Shown in pieces: positions 18,769 through 26,365 of a stretch of 64,000 bases of DNA. Origin of the DNA: Agarivorans sp. Toyoura001 (GTDB taxonomy: Bacteria; Pseudomonadota; Gammaproteobacteria; Enterobacterales; Celerinatantimonadaceae); assembly GCF_005405585.1 (NCBI RefSeq), contig NZ_BJEQ01000004.1, forward strand, positions 239,949 through 303,948. Direction: 5' to 3'. Position 1 is the first letter of the stretch, and every line of letters starts with the position of its first letter. The notes under the pieces were generated by a model, which was not told the origin of the DNA, did no database searches, and saw only the letters and a program-made list of their open reading frames with translations. A program made the position numbers and the translations under genes.

Positions 18769-19526
18769 ATAACATTATTGAAACTGCTGAAGATCACATC
18801 GAGCCCATTCCCGCTGAGTTAGATATTTTGTATCAAGATGAACATTACGCAGCGATTTATAAGCCTGCGGGTTTACTTGTTCATAGAAGTTGGATTGCCA
18901 AAGAAGCCACTCAATTTGCGATGCAAATGCTGCGTGACCAGCTGGGCCAATATGTTTACCCGGTTCACCGTTTAGATCGACCGACTAGCGGTGTGCTAAT
19001 AATGGCTAAATCTTCAGACGCCGCGAAACATTTATCAGTGTTATTTGCCGAACATGCAATAAGGAAAACCTACCTTGCTGTAGTGAGGGGCTATATAGAG
19101 GGTGAACATTTACTCGATTACCCGCTAAAAGAAAAGCTAGATAAAATGGTAGACGGTAAAGCTCAGCAGGATAAGCCTGCTCAATCAGCCATTACTCACT
19201 ATAAAGGCTTACAAAAATCTGAACTTCCATACCCCTCAGGAAAATTTACAACATCTCGTTACAGTTTGGTGGAACTTAAACCGGAAACTGGAAGAAAGCA
19301 CCAGCTTCGTCGACATATGCACCATTTAAGTCATCACATCATCGGCGATACCACTTATGGCGATGGCCGCCATAACCGCTTATTCCGTGATTTGAACCAT
19401 GCCGGTTTATGGTTAATTGCTAATCAATTAAGCTTTGTCCATCCCTATACAAAGCAGAATATCAGCATTGTTTGTCCCCGACCTGAGCGGTGGAAACAGA
19501 TGTTTAAGCTAATGAACTGGAAATAG
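18765..19526 (+). CDS. truC: TruC, tRNA pseudouridine-65 synthase
   Basis: A 253-residue RluA-family pseudouridine synthase that in E. coli makes pseudouridine 65 in the T-stem-proximal region of tRNA. The catalytic aspartate is D71 in HRLDRPTSGVLI, with later family landmarks ALVELKPETGRKHQLRRH-like (here VELKPETGRKHQLRRHM) and GDTTYGDGRHNR. I chose the ATG that overlaps the yqcC stop; a GTG four codons upstream is less likely. It is followed by a 9-bp inverted repeat (19559-19593). Confidence 0.93.
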   Translation: MNNIIETAEDHIEPIPAELDILYQDEHYAAIYKPAGLLVHRSWIAKEATQFAMQMLRDQLGQYVYPVHRLDRPTSGVLIMAKSSDAAKHLSVLFAEHAIRKTYLAVVRGYIEGEHLLDYPLKEKLDKMVDGKAQQDKPAQSAITHYKGLQKSELPYPSGKFTTSRYSLVELKPETGRKHQLRRHMHHLSHHIIGDTTYGDGRHNRLFRDLNHAGLWLIANQLSFVHPYTKQNISIVCPRPERWKQMFKLMNWK

Positions 19527-19539
19527 TTCCACTTTTATT

Positions 19540-19555
19540 GGTGATCTATATCACA
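19540..19555. promoter_or_regulatory. CRP-like site after truC
   Basis: GGTGA-TCTATA-TCACA matches nine of ten conserved positions of the TGTGA-N6-TCACA CRP consensus. It lies about 390 bp before the lamB start, so it may act at a distance or be coincidental. Confidence 0.45.
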
Positions 19556-19558
19556 TTA

Positions 19559-19593
19559 TTGAAACCCAAATGGAACTTTGAAAAGGGTTTCAA
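19559..19593. other. Inverted repeat downstream of truC
   Basis: Perfect arms TTGAAACCC (19559-19567) and GGGTTTCAA (19585-19593) flank 17 bases; an AT-rich stretch with a run of T residues follows only about 20 bases later. It may end the yqcC-truC transcript or serve as a binding site. The remaining 19594-19675 is AT rich with no feature I can name. Confidence 0.4.
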
Positions 19594-19675
19594 AGTCGTG
19601 TAAAAAAATTACTTTTTTTATACCTCAACCTTAAATATTAGTCGATATTTCCTATTTTTTTAGTAATTAATCTAC

Positions 19676-19712
19676 TGAAAGCCTTTTCTTTGTGATTGAA
19701 AGCATTTTCATG
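19676..19712 (+). promoter_or_regulatory. Tandem LacI-type operator candidates upstream of lamB
   Basis: TGAAAGCATTTTCATG (19697-19712) occurs again, base for base and in the same orientation, upstream of the second lamB gene. A near copy, TGAAAGCCTTTTCT (19676-19689), starts exactly 21 bp earlier, which is two helical turns. The TGAAA...TTTCA form recalls LacI/GalR-family operators. A maltose/maltodextrin regulator is a plausible ligand, but none is encoded in the window. Confidence 0.6.
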
Positions 19713-19743
19713 GCTTTTCTTATGGTCATTTGATGATGTGATC

Positions 19744-19764
19744 CACAGCTTGTTTTTAGCTGTG
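19744..19764. other. Inverted repeat in the lamB upstream region
   Basis: CACAGCT (19744-19750) and AGCTGTG (19758-19764) pair perfectly around a 7-base T-rich loop. It could be another protein site. It lies upstream of the predicted transcription start. Confidence 0.3.
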
Positions 19765-19802
19765 AAACCCCTGTTTTCAAGCGATTTTCAGAAAAAGCAT
19801 TC

Positions 19803-19845
19803 TGTGATCAGGTTCAAAGTTGTGTCTGTGCAGCCTCCCTATAAT
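19803..19845 (+). promoter_or_regulatory. Class II CRP-dependent promoter of lamB
   Basis: A CRP-like site TGTGA-TCAGGT-TCAAA (19803-19818, nine of ten conserved bases) precedes a perfect -10 box TATAAT (19840-19845) with no recognisable -35 hexamer. If transcription starts about 7 bases after the -10 box (19852), the CRP centre is at -41.5, the standard class II geometry. This is expected for a maltoporin under catabolite control. Confidence 0.65.
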
Positions 19846-19946
19846 CCATCTCAGTTAGCGGATATAAGCACTCTTAACAAATGCACCGCTGGCTCTTACT
19901 TAAAAAGGTAAGGGACTTAGTAGTTCTAAAGGAAAAGGAAAGGATT

Positions 19947-21233
19947 ATGAAACTGAAAACACTTGCTGTTGCAGTTACTGCGGCAACAATATCTTCAAGC
20001 GCTTTCGCTCTTGATTTCAATGGTTACTTCCGTGCGGGCTTCGGCTTGAACGCTGACGGTGGTTCACAGTACTGTTATGGCGACGGTGGCCCTAACGCTC
20101 ACGTTGTTGGTCGTTTAGGTGATGAGTGTGATACTTACGCTGAATTATCTTTGAGCCAAAATGTTGTTGAACGTAATACTGGTGAAAAATTCTCTATTCA
20201 CACCTTGGTTGCTTACGGCACTCAAGAAGGTAATACAGACCAACGCGGTAACTCTTGGCAGGGCGTAGGTGAAGCTACAGACCCTTGGTCTGGTCAACGT
20301 TTATCTTTCCGTGAAGCATACGCTAAATACACTATGGCTAGCGGCACAGAAATCTGGGCAGGTAACCGTTACTACGGTCGTAAAGATGTTCACATCAACG
20401 ATTGGTATTACGTAAACGGTTCTGGCTACGGAGCTGGTGTTGATAGCATTGATCTAGGCTTCGCTCGTTTGGGTGTGGCTGTACGTCATAACAAATGGCA
20501 TGATGTAGGTGGTGACGATAGCCAACCTTACACATCAACTCCACAATTGGATGTTCGTTTAAGCGGCATCGATATCGGTTTAGGTTCTATTGACCTAATC
20601 GCTATGGGCGGCAAAGCTAACCTAAGTGATGCTCAAGAAGATGCTCAAACTGATGGCAGCTACAACGACAAAACTGGTGTTCAGTTAACTGCTGAGTGGG
20701 CTGTTGGTCTACCTGGTGGCTTCAACAAGTTAGTTGCTCAGTACTCTACTGAAGGCTACGGTTGGTCTGGTTACGGTATGAACAACCACTTAGGTGATTC
20801 ATACAACATCGGTGGTGGCGGTGACTTAGGTCGTAAATCATGGCGTATCATTGACCACGGTGTGGTTAAATTTGGTAGCAATGTAGATATGGGTTGGTCT
20901 GCTTTTTACTCGCAACTTGATCAAGACGACGCGGGTGATAACAACAAGAGCGATGGTACTCGTTACGGCGTAACAGTACGTCCACGTTACTTGTGGAACA
21001 ACACCATGAGCACAATTCTTGAAGCTGCATACTACAATGCAGAAGACCCATGGATGAGCGAAAGTGCTGACCTTAACAAGGTTGCATTAGCTCAAGCTTG
21101 GTCTCCTCTTCAAGAGAAAGGTGGTTTCTGGGCACGTCCTGAAATCCGTATCTTCGTAGCGAAGTTCGGTGGCGACATGGCTCAAGAGAAAAATGACCTA
21201 ATGTACGGCGCTCAAGTTGAAGCTTGGTGGTAA
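19947..21233 (+). CDS. lamB: LamB-type maltoporin (copy 1)
   Basis: A 428-residue outer-membrane 18-strand sugar porin for maltodextrin uptake. The signal peptide is MKLKTLAVAVTAATISSSAFA, then LDFNGYFRAGFGLNADGG, typical of the LamB N terminus. Later markers are the cysteine pair in QYCYGDG and DECDTYAE, the segment FREAYAKY, and the C-terminal strand ending in EAWW with an aromatic last residue as BAM recognition requires. I placed the start at the ATG after AAAGGAAAGG, not at an upstream in-frame ATG that would put 22 residues before the signal peptide. Upstream lie CRP and LacI-type sites; a strong terminator follows. Confidence 0.93.
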   Translation: MKLKTLAVAVTAATISSSAFALDFNGYFRAGFGLNADGGSQYCYGDGGPNAHVVGRLGDECDTYAELSLSQNVVERNTGEKFSIHTLVAYGTQEGNTDQRGNSWQGVGEATDPWSGQRLSFREAYAKYTMASGTEIWAGNRYYGRKDVHINDWYYVNGSGYGAGVDSIDLGFARLGVAVRHNKWHDVGGDDSQPYTSTPQLDVRLSGIDIGLGSIDLIAMGGKANLSDAQEDAQTDGSYNDKTGVQLTAEWAVGLPGGFNKLVAQYSTEGYGWSGYGMNNHLGDSYNIGGGGDLGRKSWRIIDHGVVKFGSNVDMGWSAFYSQLDQDDAGDNNKSDGTRYGVTVRPRYLWNNTMSTILEAAYYNAEDPWMSESADLNKVALAQAWSPLQEKGGFWARPEIRIFVAKFGGDMAQEKNDLMYGAQVEAWW

Positions 21234-21270
21234 ACACCGCATTTTAACTTAATTAGTTAGAACGCTAGTC

Positions 21271-21312
21271 AAGACCCTTAAAATACTCTATTTTAAGGGT
21301 CTTTTAGTTTTT
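21271..21312 (+). terminator. Strong terminator between lamB and malM
   Basis: A perfect 14-bp stem (21271-21284 with 21290-21303, containing AGACCCTTAAAAT), a 5-base loop and a T-rich tail. It probably lets only a part of the lamB transcripts continue into malM, which would lower the lipoprotein yield relative to the porin. Confidence 0.88.
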
Positions 21313-21324
21313 TAGGAGGTAGTA

Positions 21325-22332
21325 ATGGGAACTAAACTTGGTGTTGTAGTTTTAGCGTCGATGGTCGGTTTAGCTGCATGTAGTTCGGGAACAGATGACT
21401 CTTTGCTATCTGTTAGTGCGGATACTCGCTATCTTTACGCTGATACGCTTGTTACTGAGCGCACATTAGATGCTGCACCAGTTTGTTGTAATAGTTTCGA
21501 GCAAATTGATTTCAAATCGATTAACTATGATTACCAATCTGAAGAAGCAATCGATAACTCTAGGCAGGCTTTTCAGTTTAACTCTGGAAAAAGCTTTATC
21601 GTAGCTTATGAGTTGCCGCGTTTAGGTGAAGACATTCCAGTAACTTTAGAAGCCGAAATTGGAGAGACAGTTTTTGCTCCAACCGTTGTGCTTTTGAATG
21701 AAAATTTCCAAGTATTACGTGTGCTGCCATCAGACTTTTTTAAGTATGTTGAAGCAAAACACTTTAAACCGAACGTATTAGCTGGTTCATTTAAAGTTCG
21801 TTTGGCTTCAGGCTTACCGGAGGAGCGTGAGCGGTATATGGTAGTTTATACTACTGACCAATCACTAAGCGAGCAGACTCAAATTGTTCACCCTGCGAGA
21901 ACCTACGCAAAAGCTCAAGCTAAAGCCGATCCTGGATTACCTGATCCATTAATTCCGCACTCCGTAATGGGTATGCTTAGTGTTGCGTTTAACTCTTCTG
22001 CTTCTACCGTTTTTTCCGACAAGGCATGGTTTGGTGGTAAGAAAGAGGAACCATTACCGGCACCATCAAACGATGCCAGTGTAGCCGCAGTTAGTGCAAC
22101 TAGCACCGCAGCAGTCACATCATCCAGTAACTCTGCGAATGTGGTAGCGGTAGACAGTCGTAGCCTGAAAAAAGCGATGCTACCTGAAACCGAATCTTTC
22201 TATAACAATCTTATCGAAGATATGGTGTCTAGAGATGAAGTGGAAAAAGCACTGAAGTTAGTAGAAGAAGCCGAGTATGCCGGTTCACGTTCAGCGCGTA
22301 ATACCTTTATTGAGGCAGTTAAGAACAAGTAG
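21325..22332 (+). CDS. malM: MalM-like maltose operon lipoprotein
   Basis: A 335-residue predicted lipoprotein with signal peptide and lipobox LAAC (lipidated C19). The region FEQIDFKSINYDYQ...FNSGKSFIVAYELP resembles E. coli MalM, a periplasmic protein encoded directly after lamB with unclear function. It carries an alanine/serine-rich low-complexity stretch around 245-275, probably a flexible linker. Lipidation is a difference from E. coli MalM, which I recall as soluble. Its place after lamB and the terminator fits the E. coli lamB-malM order. Confidence 0.82.
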   Translation: MGTKLGVVVLASMVGLAACSSGTDDSLLSVSADTRYLYADTLVTERTLDAAPVCCNSFEQIDFKSINYDYQSEEAIDNSRQAFQFNSGKSFIVAYELPRLGEDIPVTLEAEIGETVFAPTVVLLNENFQVLRVLPSDFFKYVEAKHFKPNVLAGSFKVRLASGLPEERERYMVVYTTDQSLSEQTQIVHPARTYAKAQAKADPGLPDPLIPHSVMGMLSVAFNSSASTVFSDKAWFGGKKEEPLPAPSNDASVAAVSATSTAAVTSSSNSANVVAVDSRSLKKAMLPETESFYNNLIEDMVSRDEVEKALKLVEEAEYAGSRSARNTFIEAVKNK

Positions 22333-22357
22333 AACTGTTCTATTGTAACGTTTAATT

Positions 22358-22384
22358 AGCCAGCTAATGTAGCTGGCTTTTTTG
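22358..22384 (+). terminator. Terminator of malM
   Basis: AGCCAGCT / AGCTGGCT stem with a 5-base loop followed by seven T residues. Confidence 0.9.
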
Positions 22385-22395
22385 TGCTTATTAAG

Positions 22396-22422
22396 TATAA
22401 AAAAAGCCCTCTTTCGAGGGCT
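22396..22422 (-). terminator. Terminator of lamB copy 2
   Basis: On the minus strand AGCCCTC-GAAA-GAGGGCT is followed by a long U run (A run at 22398-22404). It ends the leftward porin transcript, back to back with the malM terminator. Confidence 0.9.
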
Positions 22423-22450
22423 AAAAATAGGCATTTTTTAGTTTATTGGC

Positions 22451-23746
22451 TTACCACCAAGCTTCAGCTTGGAAACCAAAGGTCACTTCATCTTTCGAGC
22501 TTGAATCGCGCGAGATGTATTGGTCAGATTTTGCGTAAGTAGCAAATGCTCGTAGGGCAGGGCGAGCGAATACATTTGGACCCGCTTGCCATTGTTGAGC
22601 TACTGTAATTTTAGCGAGTTTGTTATCTTCACTGCCGTTAGCGATGCCCGCATCTTGAAATTCTACAATGTCGTAGCCAAGGTCTAGGATAGTAGATAGG
22701 TTGTTGTTCCAGTTGTACTGAGGGCGAACACCTACAGTGAATAGCGTAGAACCTTTATTGTCATCTTTATCGTAGTTTTCGTAGTTAACCACATAAGAAA
22801 GTGCGGCGGCGTCAGTTAAATCTACAACCCCCCAGTTTAATATACGGTACCAGCTACCTTGATTGCTTTCTGCCAGGTAAGAACCGCTATCTAAAGGCGC
22901 AGCTTCTACTTCTTCGTAAGAGAAGCCTCGAAGTTGACCACTTGCACCAATGCCTGCCATTGCATCTGAGGCATAGGCTACAGAGAGTTTATTGAAACCA
23001 CCGAAGAAGTTACCTTGGGTGTGCTCAGCCATCAAGAACACACCGCTGTCTTTTTGGTTCTCTACGCGGAAGTCTTGGTCATCTGCTTCTGAGTATGTGC
23101 CGTAAATACCAACAAGGCCTAACTCGCCATTGCTGTTAGTATTAATGCCGTCTAAGCGTAAATCTAAGTTGTTACCGGAGAACTCAGCCATCTGCTTGCC
23201 TTCACCGGCAATGTTCGCATCAAACAAAGCTTCAGAGGTATTTCGTACCCACGCTGCAGATAGCTTAGCAAAGCCTAGGTCGATGTTTTCAATACCCGCA
23301 CCGGCACCTGCATTAGCTAGGTAGTAGTAATCGATTTGGTGTACGTCACGACGTTGGTAGAAACGCTTACCAGCCCACAGGTTAGATCCTTCGAAAGACT
23401 CAACCATGTTTTGACCAGATACGTACATTTCACGTACCGCAGATGGGCTCTCTTCCCAATCGTTACGTTGGTCTACTGAATGGGCTAGAAGTGTGTGCAC
23501 ACCCATAGATTTGTTGCCTTCTTCATACAAAGGCGCAGAAAGGGCTATTTCTGCATAAGTTTCACATTCGTTACCCAAGCGGTGCTTATACGGTGAACCG
23601 TCTGCTTGAAAGCACATTTGGTCGCCGCCAGATCCGGTTGCGCCAATTCCTGAACGCATGTAGCCGTTAAACTCTGGAGTTGCTGCAATAGCTTGAGAAG
23701 ACATCGCGGCAGTAGCGATGGCAATAGAAAGTGTTTTTAATTTCAT
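22451..23746 (-). CDS. LamB-type maltoporin (copy 2)
   Basis: A 431-residue second maltoporin-like protein. The signal peptide MKLKTLSIAIATAAMSSQAIA closely resembles that of copy 1, followed by TPEFNGYMRSGIGATGSGG and the QMCFQAD / NECETYAE cysteine pair; the C terminus is QAEAWW. The two porins are clearly homologous but diverged, so they probably differ in sugar preference or expression rather than being a recent duplicate. I chose the internal ATG at the signal peptide; an upstream in-frame start would overlap the CRP site. Convergent with malM. Confidence 0.9.
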   Translation of the reverse strand: MKLKTLSIAIATAAMSSQAIAATPEFNGYMRSGIGATGSGGDQMCFQADGSPYKHRLGNECETYAEIALSAPLYEEGNKSMGVHTLLAHSVDQRNDWEESPSAVREMYVSGQNMVESFEGSNLWAGKRFYQRRDVHQIDYYYLANAGAGAGIENIDLGFAKLSAAWVRNTSEALFDANIAGEGKQMAEFSGNNLDLRLDGINTNSNGELGLVGIYGTYSEADDQDFRVENQKDSGVFLMAEHTQGNFFGGFNKLSVAYASDAMAGIGASGQLRGFSYEEVEAAPLDSGSYLAESNQGSWYRILNWGVVDLTDAAALSYVVNYENYDKDDNKGSTLFTVGVRPQYNWNNNLSTILDLGYDIVEFQDAGIANGSEDNKLAKITVAQQWQAGPNVFARPALRAFATYAKSDQYISRDSSSKDEVTFGFQAEAWW

Positions 23747-23869
23747 TACATAAACCTTATGTGTATTAATTTCCAAATATGGACATAAATAAGCACCCTG
23801 TTCTGTAAATTCCAATTCCTGCGGAACATTATGTCGAAAGTATTGTCGCAGTAGTTTTTGATTTTGTCG

Positions 23870-23885
23870 TGTGAGACTCCTCACA
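23870..23885 (-). promoter_or_regulatory. Perfect CRP-consensus site upstream of lamB copy 2
   Basis: TGTGA-GACTCC-TCACA matches all ten conserved CRP positions. A -10-like GACAAT (complement of 23842-23847) lies at the distance that would place CRP near -42, and a better hexamer CATAAT (complement of 23828-23833) lies a little further on. Strong evidence of catabolite control of this porin. Confidence 0.75.
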
Positions 23886-23892
23886 TTGACAG

Positions 23893-23908
23893 CATGAAAA
23901 TGCTTTCA
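23893..23908 (-). promoter_or_regulatory. LacI-type operator candidate upstream of lamB copy 2
   Basis: The minus strand reads TGAAAGCATTTTCATG, identical over 16 bases to the site upstream of lamB copy 1 and oriented the same way relative to its gene. It lies 7 bp upstream of the CRP site, which suggests joint control of the two porins by one sugar-responsive regulator. Confidence 0.62.
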
Positions 23909-24300
23909 GGTGCTTTTAAAGTTGATTTATACGAAATTTTATTTCTTATTTTTACTTTATTTTAATGTTTTATATCGCAGTGGTTTTTCTGGATGGATGT
24001 GCGGAAAATTACTTAAGGAAGCAGGGAAAACGCGGGATGTAAACAGAGTTGTTACCAGATGTAGGCTTTATATCGACAATGAAAATAAGTGTTACAAAGC
24101 GTTACAAAAAGTGCGGGTTAACTTGTGCCAAATCGCATTTTTCTGTTGCGTAAGTCCCTAAACTAAGACCTGAAATCGTAATAAAACGAATTTAGCGACT
24201 ACTTCATAATAATTAACTATAAGTCGCTCTAAAATTGGCCTTTTTAAGGAAAATGGCTAAGGCTTTATTCAGTACACTATCAGCCCACTAGGAGCTAACT
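23909..24300. other. Intergenic region upstream of ptsG
   Basis: About 390 bp that must hold the ptsG promoter. I see a tandem repeat of GTTACAAA (in the stretch reading gttacaaagc twice, near 24090-24110). There is also a 7-bp inverted repeat AGCGACT (24194-24200) with AGTCGCT (24222-24228). No clear -35/-10 pair or CRP site with a good match stands out. The 83-codon open frame in this region has no recognisable features and is probably not a gene. Confidence 0.35.
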
Positions 24301-25734
24301 ATGTTTGGAAATTTGTTTGCACAAGCGCAAAAGGTAGGAAAGGCACTGATGCTACCCGTATCAGTACTACCTGTTGCGGGTATTTTACTAGGAGTCGGCG
24401 CGGCTGACTTCAGTTGGATGCCGCATATCGTATCTCAGTTAATGATGAACGCAGGTGATGCAGTATTTGGTAACATGGCATTGTTGTTTGCCGTAGGTGT
24501 TGCCTTAGGCTTTACCAACAATGACGGTGTTGCCGCATTAGCAGCGATTGTTGGCTTTACCATTATGGAAAAAACATTGACCGTTATGGCGCCAGTTATG
24601 GACGTTGAAACGATCAATACAGGTGTGCTTGGTGGGATTCTAGCGGGTGCCGTTGCTGGTTGGGCATTCAATCGCTTCTTCCGTATTCAATTGCCTGCAT
24701 ACTTAGGTTTCTTCGCCGGTAAGCGCAGTGTGCCAATTATCACAGGTTTCCTCACTATTTTCCTAGGTGTGTTGCTTGCGTTTATTTGGCCACCGATTGG
24801 TAACGGCATTGCTGCATTCTCTCATTGGGCTGCAGAACAAAACCCAACCTTAGCCTTTGGTATTTATGGCATCGTTGAACGTTCATTGATTCCATTTGGT
24901 TTACACCATGTATGGAACGTTCCATTCTTCTTTGAAGCAGGTCAATGTAAAACTGCTGCAGGTGATATAGCTAACGGCGTATTAACTTGTTACTTGCAAG
25001 CTGATGAGGCATCTCGCGCTGCCGGAAATGGCTTTGGTCAACTAGCGGGCGGTTACATGTTTAAAATGTACGGCCTACCTGCTGCAGCTATTGCAATTTG
25101 GCATGCTGCGAAACCAGAGAACCGCGCTAAGGTAGGCGGTATCATGATTTCAGCCGCTTTAACTTCATTCTTAACCGGTATCACCGAACCCATTGAATTT
25201 GCATTCTTATTTGTAGCACCTGTGCTTTACGCTATTCACGCGGTATTGGCTGGTCTTGCATTTGTGATAACCAACTCTTTGGGCATGGTACACGGTACGT
25301 CATTCTCACACGGTTTGATTGACTTCATCGTATTGTCAGGTAACTCTCAGAAGTTCTGGTTATTCCCTGTTATTGGTTTGGGCTACGCAGCTATTTACTA
25401 CACGGTGTTCCGCGTGGTTATTGCTAAGTTAGACTTGAAAACGCCAGGTCGTGAAGACGAAGATAATGCAGTATCTAGTGTTGCTGTATCAGAAGACGAA
25501 ATGTCTAAAAACTTGGTTGAAGCCTTTGGTGGTAAAGCTAACATCGTAAGCTTAGATGCTTGTATCACGCGTTTACGCATACAAGTTAAATCTGTTGAAT
25601 CGGTAGACCAAGCTAAGCTTAAAGGCTTAGGTGCTGCGGGTGTAGTAGTAGCCGGCCAGGGTGTTCAAGCTATCTTTGGTACCAAGTCAGACAACCTTAA
25701 AACAGACATGGAAGCATACTTACAAACTGTTTAA
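24301..25734 (+). CDS. ptsG: PtsG, glucose PTS permease EIICB
   Basis: A 477-residue integral membrane enzyme II that imports and phosphorylates glucose using phosphate from EIIA-Glc. The EIIC part (about 1-380) has about ten membrane segments, starting with [23 protein letters not shown] sequence and carrying [15 protein letters not shown]. The EIIB domain (about 395-477) has the phosphorylated cysteine C421 in LDACITRLR, the same residue number as in E. coli. No EIIA is fused, so the crr product must be encoded elsewhere. Single gene with a strong terminator. A specificity for another hexose is possible but less likely. Confidence 0.93.
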   Translation: MFGNLFAQAQKVGKALMLPVSVLPVAGILLGVGAADFSWMPHIVSQLMMNAGDAVFGNMALLFAVGVALGFTNNDGVAALAAIVGFTIMEKTLTVMAPVMDVETINTGVLGGILAGAVAGWAFNRFFRIQLPAYLGFFAGKRSVPIITGFLTIFLGVLLAFIWPPIGNGIAAFSHWAAEQNPTLAFGIYGIVERSLIPFGLHHVWNVPFFFEAGQCKTAAGDIANGVLTCYLQADEASRAAGNGFGQLAGGYMFKMYGLPAAAIAIWHAAKPENRAKVGGIMISAALTSFLTGITEPIEFAFLFVAPVLYAIHAVLAGLAFVITNSLGMVHGTSFSHGLIDFIVLSGNSQKFWLFPVIGLGYAAIYYTVFRVVIAKLDLKTPGREDEDNAVSSVAVSEDEMSKNLVEAFGGKANIVSLDACITRLRIQVKSVESVDQAKLKGLGAAGVVVAGQGVQAIFGTKSDNLKTDMEAYLQTV

Positions 25735-25755
25735 CGGTTAATAAATTATGTAAGT

Positions 25756-25782
25756 AAAAAGGAGGCCTAGGCCTCCTTTTTT
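25756..25782. terminator. Terminator of ptsG
   Basis: AGGAGGC / GCCTCCT palindromic stem with an A run before and a T run after; it could also serve leftward transcription from yaeH. Confidence 0.9.
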
Positions 25783-25798
25783 AATGGTAATTACCTAT

Positions 25799-26176
25799 TT
25801 AAAGTCTTTCTAGTTTGGCTTCTATCTCAGCAATTTTGTTGGTGACTACTTTCTCTAGGTGTTTTAGCTCAGCAAGAACTTGCTGCTTAGTGTCTTTTTC
25901 TTGTTGTTCTCTGCGGGTTATCTTATCGAGTTCTTCAACAATGAAGCGAAGATTGGGATTAATCTCAGTGGTATCTTTGTAAGTCCCTCTGCCACCATCT
26001 ACTAGTACTGTTTTTTTCTGTCGCGGATATTTAAATTTGACACTGCGAGTAAGAAAGTCACCTTTTTCTTTATGGAAATAGATTTTTAGGGTGTCTGAAT
26101 TAGCTTCTTGACGAAGGCTGTAGCGCTCAATATCACTTGGATTGGTGATCCCAATACTCTTTAAGTTTTTATACAT
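25799..26176 (-). CDS. yaeH: YaeH-like DUF3461 protein
   Basis: A 125-residue soluble protein matching E. coli YaeH along its length ([20 protein letters not shown], then [18 protein letters not shown] and [18 protein letters not shown]). Its function is unknown. The C terminus is a predicted coiled coil. I placed the start at the ATG preceded by GAAGGAAAA; an upstream in-frame start would add 44 residues without any family similarity. It lies just downstream of dapD on the same strand, and yaeH is also close to dapD in E. coli. Confidence 0.92.
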   Translation of the reverse strand: MYKNLKSIGITNPSDIERYSLRQEANSDTLKIYFHKEKGDFLTRSVKFKYPRQKKTVLVDGGRGTYKDTTEINPNLRFIVEELDKITRREQQEKDTKQQVLAELKHLEKVVTNKIAEIEAKLERL

Positions 26177-26328
26177 AGATTTTCCTTCGTAGCGAGTCGT
26201 TGTTCTAGTGCTGAATACAGTAACCGCGGTAATAATCTGCAGAGTCTGTATATAGCAGCATAGCCCAATAAAAATAGAAGGAGTGTGAACTAAGAAGGTT
26301 TTTAACAAGGAAGAGGGGGAGGGAACTA

Positions 26329-26356
26329 AACTCGAACAGCAAAGGCTGCTCGAGTT
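26329..26356 (-). terminator. Candidate terminator of the map-glnD-dapD unit
   Basis: Twelve-base arms (26329-26340 and 26345-26356) pair fully with one G-U wobble around a 4-base loop. The downstream minus-strand sequence has only a short U tract, so termination may be partial or may need another factor. Confidence 0.55.
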
Positions 26357-26365
26357 TACAATTGA

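Noticed and set aside
19696..19911. A 71-codon open frame upstream of lamB
   Set aside because: It overlaps the predicted operator, CRP site and -10 box and shows no coding character.
23747..23884. N-terminal extension of lamB copy 2
   Set aside because: It would put 46 residues before an intact signal peptide and begin within the perfect CRP site.
23984..24002. GGATGGATG as a MalT box
   Set aside because: Only a partial match to the GGGGATGAGG-type consensus, single copy and far from a good promoter.
23910..24161. An 83-codon open frame between lamB copy 2 and ptsG
   Set aside because: No ribosome-binding site of note, hydrophobic/low-complexity start, no family resemblance, and it covers likely regulatory sequence.
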